DNA of 34,743 nt from Candidatus Mediterraneibacter colneyensis (GTDB lineage Bacteria; Bacillota; Clostridia; Lachnospirales; Lachnospiraceae): assembly GCA_019114745.1 (NCBI GenBank), contig DXEY01000172.1, positions 1 to 34,743 on the forward strand, in the 5' to 3' direction. Shown piece after piece: positions 32,132 through 34,743 of the stretch. The position numbers were made by a program, and so were the translations under genes. Positions within the stretch are counted from its first letter, which is position 1. Each line of letters begins with the position of its first letter. The notes below the pieces were generated by a model. It did not search any database. It worked only from the letters and a program-made list of their open reading frames with translations, and was not told the DNA's origin.

Positions 32132-33085
32132 ATGCACTATGATATAGCGTTCCCCAACCTGGGCATATATCTTGACCACGTGGGGAAGAATATTGACATC
32201 TTTGGGTTTACAGTTGCATATTACGGCATTATCATCGGCTGTGCGATCCTGATCGGCTTTCTGATCGCCACTGCGGAGGCAAAGCGCACGAGACAGAATC
32301 CGGAGGACTATCTGGATATGGGGATCATCGGTGTGATCGCCGGGATCGCAGGAGCCAGGATTTATTATGTGGTATTCTCCTGGAATATGTACAAAGATAA
32401 TCTGCTGGATATTTTTAATCTCCGGAAGGGCGGCCTGGCGATCTACGGAGGCGTGATCGGAGCAGTGATCGCTGTGTTTATCCTTGCGCGTGTGAAAAAG
32501 TTGTCGCCGTTTCAGATATTAGATACCGTGGCGCTGGCTATCCTCAACGGGCAGATGCTCGGGCGCTGGGGAAATTTCTTCAACCGCGAGGCGTTCGGCG
32601 AATACACGGACGGCCTGTTCGCCATGAGGCTTCCGGTGGATGCGGTGCGTTCCGGCGATATTACCGAACGGATGCGGGAACATATGGAGACCATCGGCGG
32701 AGTGGACTATATACAGGTGACCCCTACATTTCTCTATGAGTCGGTGTGGTGCGCGGTTCTTCTGATCCTGCTTGTCCTGTACCGGAAACATAAAAAATAT
32801 GAGGGTGAAATGTTCCTGCTCTATATTTTCGGATATGCACTCGGCAGAGTCTGGATCGAGGGGCTGCGGACAGACCAGCTTCTGATCCCGGGAATCGGAT
32901 TCCCTGTCTCTCAGGCACTGGCAGGATGCGTTGTCATATTTGCCGGAGCGGCGCTTTTGTATTTCAGAAAGAATCACAGAAGGATGCCCCTGCTGAAGAG
33001 CGAGAAGGTGTATGAGCCAATGCCGGACAAGATCGAGGGAAAGAAACCGCCGAAGAAGAAAGACCGGATTTTTAAGTTTAAGTAA
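32132..33085 (+). CDS. lgt: Prolipoprotein diacylglyceryl transferase
   Basis: Membrane enzyme that moves diacylglyceryl from phosphatidylglycerol to the lipobox cysteine of prolipoproteins. The 317 residues have about seven hydrophobic segments and the signatures G-Y-L-... replaced here by A-Y-Y-G-I-I-I-G, G-G-L-A-I-Y-G-G-V-I-G-A at about 107-118, and G-R-W-G-N-F-F-N-R-E-A-F-G near 147-159, which is the Lgt motif containing the essential Arg and Asn. The basic tail K-K-P-P-K-K-K-D-R is cytoplasmic. AAGGAG lies 6 bases before the ATG. No obvious terminator follows; the next promoter lies 7 bases after the stop. Confidence 0.95.
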   Translation: MHYDIAFPNLGIYLDHVGKNIDIFGFTVAYYGIIIGCAILIGFLIATAEAKRTRQNPEDYLDMGIIGVIAGIAGARIYYVVFSWNMYKDNLLDIFNLRKGGLAIYGGVIGAVIAVFILARVKKLSPFQILDTVALAILNGQMLGRWGNFFNREAFGEYTDGLFAMRLPVDAVRSGDITERMREHMETIGGVDYIQVTPTFLYESVWCAVLLILLVLYRKHKKYEGEMFLLYIFGYALGRVWIEGLRTDQLLIPGIGFPVSQALAGCVVIFAGAALLYFRKNHRRMPLLKSEKVYEPMPDKIEGKKPPKKKDRIFKFK

Positions 33086-33091
33086 ATACTA

Positions 33092-33120
33092 TTGAAATAA
33101 GGCGGTTCTGCACTTATAAT
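33092..33120 (+). promoter_or_regulatory. Promoter of the TM2 / DUF2752 pair
   Basis: TTGAAA (33092-33097), a 17-base spacer and TATAAT (33115-33120), which is near-perfect consensus. It begins 7 bases after the lgt stop and gives a leader of about 108 bases with no recognised structure. Confidence 0.9.
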
Positions 33121-33235
33121 AGTTACAGAGTTAAAAATTACACCTGAGTTTCACAAAAGAACAGACAGTATAACCTACGGCAGTGGTTGAACAAAGGTAA
33201 AAATTTTTACAAAAATGTTTGTGGAGGGAAAGATT

Positions 33236-33670
33236 ATGTTTTGTAAAAATTGCGGTGCACAGTTGAACGACAATGCAGCATTTTGTGTAAAATGCGGATG
33301 TGCGAAAGGAAACGGCAACAGTTTTTGTCCGAACTGTGGCAAACCGGTTAACCCGCAGCAGGCGGTATGTCTCAATTGCGGATTCAAATTAGATGGCTCG
33401 GCAGGCGGAGGCGGAGGAAAAAGCAAGGTGACAGCAGGTCTCCTTGGAATTTTCCTAGGTGCGTTTGGCGTACATAATTTCTATCTGGGCTATACGGCAA
33501 AAGCAATTATTCAGGTGTGTGTTTCGGGCGTGGCTATTTTGCTGTCGTGCTGTACAGCCGGATTGTCGGTGTTTATCCTTGCCGGAATCGGTATATGGGG
33601 ACTTGTTGAAGGTATTATGATTTTAACAGGCGCGATCAGCAAGGATGGAAAGGGTAATCCGCTGGTATAG
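33236..33670 (+). CDS. TM2-domain membrane protein with two N-terminal zinc ribbons
   Basis: The 144 residues open with three to four C-x-x-C pairs: C3/C6, C17/C20, C31/C34 and C45/C48, two complete double-CxxC zinc ribbons, plus an extra Cys at 22. A glycine-rich hinge (S-A-G-G-G-G-G-K) follows at about 53-62, then a TM2 domain (about 64-125): K-V-T-A-G-L-L-G-I-F-L-G-A-F-G-V-H-N-F-Y-L-G with two hydrophobic helices. TM2 proteins are small membrane proteins of unknown function. ATG 33236 is preceded by GGAGGGAAAG at 7-8 bases; the in-frame ATG at 33215 has none. It is followed by a DUF2752 gene, probably on the same message. Confidence 0.85.
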   Translation: MFCKNCGAQLNDNAAFCVKCGCAKGNGNSFCPNCGKPVNPQQAVCLNCGFKLDGSAGGGGGKSKVTAGLLGIFLGAFGVHNFYLGYTAKAIIQVCVSGVAILLSCCTAGLSVFILAGIGIWGLVEGIMILTGAISKDGKGNPLV

Positions 33671-33676
33671 CCTGAT

Positions 33677-34078
33677 ATGATGTTGGAACCATTTGAAGAA
33701 AAGGTGCAGATACAGTTGTTTTATCTGTCTCTGGTTCTTGCGGGAATACTGATTATACTGTATTTGAGCGGGATTGATTTCGGACAGTGGTTGCCGGGAT
33801 GCTACTTTTACAGGAAATATCATCTGTATTGCCCGGGGTGCGGCGGGACAAGGGCTGTGCGTTCCCTGCTGGCCGGGCATCCGGTAAAGAGTTTTCTGTA
33901 TCATCCGGTAGTGCCATATGCGGCAGGCGTATATGTGCTTTTCCTGTTTTCAAATATATTGTACAGATTGTCTCTTGTAAAAAAACCGTTTCGGCTGAGA
34001 CCTGTATATTTTTGTGCGGCAATTGCCATTATCATTGTTCAGTGGATTGTGAAAAATTTAATTTTGTTGTTACAATGA
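33677..34078 (+). CDS. DUF2752-family membrane protein
   Basis: The 133-residue protein has the DUF2752 hallmark C-P-G-C-G-G-T-R-A at residues 52-60, followed by L-L-A-G-H-P-V-K-S-F-L-Y-H-P-V-V and three hydrophobic segments (about 14-33, 77-96 and 108-131). The family is found in many bacteria but its function is unknown. An alternative start at 33680 removes one residue. There is no strong ribosome binding site, and the start lies 6 bases after the TM2 stop, which points to translational coupling. A hairpin terminator follows. Confidence 0.85.
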   Translation: MMLEPFEEKVQIQLFYLSLVLAGILIILYLSGIDFGQWLPGCYFYRKYHLYCPGCGGTRAVRSLLAGHPVKSFLYHPVVPYAAGVYVLFLFSNILYRLSLVKKPFRLRPVYFCAAIAIIIVQWIVKNLILLLQ

Positions 34079-34084
34079 TATGAT

Positions 34085-34136
34085 CAGACAGCTGTCTTGA
34101 TGTTTAGCATCAATATGGCTGTCTGATATTTTTTAT
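34085..34136 (+). terminator. Rho-independent terminator after the DUF2752 gene
   Basis: The stem ATCAGACAG / CTGTCTGAT (outer) encloses TTGATG / CATCAA (inner) and is followed by ATTTTTTATG. The stem begins about 7 bases after the stop. Confidence 0.85.
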
Positions 34137-34155
34137 GATAGTATCGAGCCAGAAG

Positions 34156-34215
34156 TCGTCCCTGCGGGACTCCCCGCGGCTTTGCCGCTTCTTTGCTCAT
34201 GAATCGGCGCTTCCT
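34156..34215 (+). repeat. 60-bp direct repeat, copy 1
   Basis: It begins TCGTCCCTGCGGGACTCC and ends CGGCGCTTCCT. It matches the copy at 34344-34403 at 57 of 60 positions; each copy contains small self-complementary pieces (CCCTGCGGGA, GCGGC...GCCGC). The three differences fall at repeat positions 22, 49 and 50. Confidence 0.92.
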
Positions 34216-34224
34216 GACTGCTTC

Positions 34225-34274
34225 CACATGCGGCAGCTCGACTTCGCTGCCCGAGGCAGCAAAATCGAGCTGTA
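34225..34274 (+). repeat. Imperfect hairpin between the two direct repeats
   Basis: Arms CAGCTCGA and TCGAGCTG, with inner GCTGC / GCAGC pairs, lie between the repeat copies. No T-tract follows, so it is not a standard terminator. Confidence 0.7.
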
Positions 34275-34343
34275 TGGCGTCCGCCTATGACTTCTCTCGC
34301 CGCATGTTCATTCTGCTTGCAGTTCCCCCGCGCCATTCGCAAA

Positions 34344-34403
34344 TCGTCCCTGCGGGACTCCCCGTGGCTTTGCCGCTTCTTTGCTCATGAACAGGCGCTT
34401 CCT
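34344..34403 (+). repeat. 60-bp direct repeat, copy 2
   Basis: Second copy, 188 bases after the first copy starts, with three substitutions. It is followed two bases later by the long inverted repeat at 34405. Confidence 0.92.
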
Positions 34404-34404
34404 T

Positions 34405-34464
34405 CGTCAGGAAAGTCAGTCGGAATTTTATGCAAGCATAATTCCGACTGACCATTTCCTGACG
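34405..34464 (+). repeat. Long inverted repeat (hairpin) at the end of the repeat region
   Basis: The arms 34405-34427 and 34440-34464 are complementary over 23 bases with a 2-base bulge (CGTCAGGAAA and TCAGTCGGAATT on the left), and the loop contains TATGC/GCATA, which extends the pairing. There is no T-tract after it. Confidence 0.9.
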
Positions 34465-34509
34465 GGGAAACTGCACCCCAAAATATACAAAAAAACGGAT
34501 CGCACTCTA

Positions 34510-34538
34510 TAGACTTTTGTCATTTTTGGCGATATAAT
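34510..34538 (+). promoter_or_regulatory. Promoter of pyruvate:ferredoxin oxidoreductase
   Basis: TAGACT (34510-34515), a 17-base spacer and a perfect TATAAT (34533-34538), giving a leader of about 53 bases. Confidence 0.65.
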
Positions 34539-34597
34539 GAAACTACATGTGAATAAAACTATTTTTTTCAATGTAAATCTTAAGGAGGAACAAGAAA

Positions 34598-34743
34598 ATG
34601 GCAAGAAAAATGAAGACCATGGACGGTAATCAGGCTGCTGCTCACGTGTCATATGCTTACACAGAAGTTGCGGCGATCTACCCGATCACACCGTCATCCG
34701 TTATGCCGGAGCATGTTGACGAATGGGCAACAGAAGGCAGGGA
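34598..34743 (+). CDS. nifJ: Pyruvate:ferredoxin (flavodoxin) oxidoreductase, N-terminal part
   Basis: Only the first 48 codons are in the window; the gene runs off the end. The start M-A-R-K-M-K-T-M-D-G-N-Q-A-A-A-H-V-S-Y-A-Y-T-E-V-A-A-I-Y-P-I-T-P-S-S is the highly conserved N-terminus of the large homodimeric enzyme (about 1170 residues) that oxidises pyruvate to acetyl-CoA and CO2 with ferredoxin as acceptor and thiamine diphosphate as cofactor. AGGAGG lies 9 bases before the ATG. Catalytic iron-sulfur and TPP parts are outside the window. It marks an anaerobic fermentative metabolism. Confidence 0.95.
   Translation, partial: MARKMKTMDGNQAAAHVSYAYTEVAAIYPITPSSVMPEHVDEWATEGR

Noticed and set aside
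34133..34476. Two short minus-strand open frames in the repeat region (63-69 codons)
   Set aside because: They follow the 60-bp direct repeats and have shared segments only because of the repeats. They lack ribosome binding sites.
1..34743. CRISPR array, prophage, integrase or toxin-antitoxin genes
   Set aside because: No regularly spaced repeats, no phage structural or integrase genes, and no toxin-antitoxin pair can be seen; the only repeat pair is the one at 34156 and 34344.

Overview
The window is about 34.7 kb of a low-to-mid GC Gram-positive chromosome, almost certainly a Lachnospiraceae member (Clostridium cluster XIVa; for example the Faecalicatena / Clostridium scindens / Dorea neighbourhood). 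The grounds are strong AGGAGG ribosome binding sites, sigma-A promoters of the TTGACA-17-TATAAT type, and a MurE with the DNPR motif for meso-diaminopimelate. The Firmicutes gene order priA-def-fmt-yugP-rsmB-rlmN-prpC-prkC-rsgA-rpe-thiN also fits, as do an anaerobic multidomain flavodiiron protein and a pyruvate:ferredoxin oxidoreductase. The placement is inferred from gene content; no 16S gene is present.

Layout. 1-1455: tail of a PAP2-type phosphatase, then trpS, ending at a convergent terminator pair shared with a minus-strand tRNA-Arg(ACG). 1695-2606: a minus-strand RluA-family pseudouridine synthase. 2607-3344: a gene-poor stretch holding a frameshifted Rpn / PD-(D/E)XK 'transposase' remnant. 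3345-8930: tex, a zinc-finger-less DnaJ-type co-chaperone with its own promoter and terminator, then rpiB, a CmpB-type membrane protein and nth. 8974-11508: a four-domain flavodiiron protein (diiron, flavodoxin, short-spaced rubredoxin, NADH:rubredoxin reductase), closed by a perfect terminator. 11638-12882: tRNA-Gly(TCC) and a convergent glycerate kinase. 13113-17243: a YesL-like protein with xpt, an AGCS sodium/amino acid symporter with a TTG start, and an unrecognised seven-helix membrane protein. 17135-17512 carries a probable antisense gene remnant.

17614-33085 is a long, dense plus-strand block. It covers cell-wall synthesis (murE), replication restart (priA), N-terminal protein maturation (def, fmt), rRNA modification (rsmB, rlmN), the PASTA kinase/phosphatase pair, ribosome assembly (rsgA), pentose phosphate and thiamine steps (rpe, thiN), ychF and lgt. 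Genes mostly overlap or lie within a few tens of bases, which suggests one or a few transcripts. A separate promoter at 33092 drives a zinc-ribbon TM2 protein and a DUF2752 protein. A structured repeat region follows (34136-34464), and then the start of pyruvate:ferredoxin oxidoreductase runs off the window.

Most of the window is conserved housekeeping DNA and I see no clear new defence or mobile system. The best leads are the 60-bp direct repeats with a long hairpin at 34136-34464, a 34-nt near-perfect palindrome inside the start of rsgA, the decayed Rpn gene, the antisense remnant near 17.3 kb, the TM2/DUF2752 pair, and the class-F-like flavodiiron fusion.
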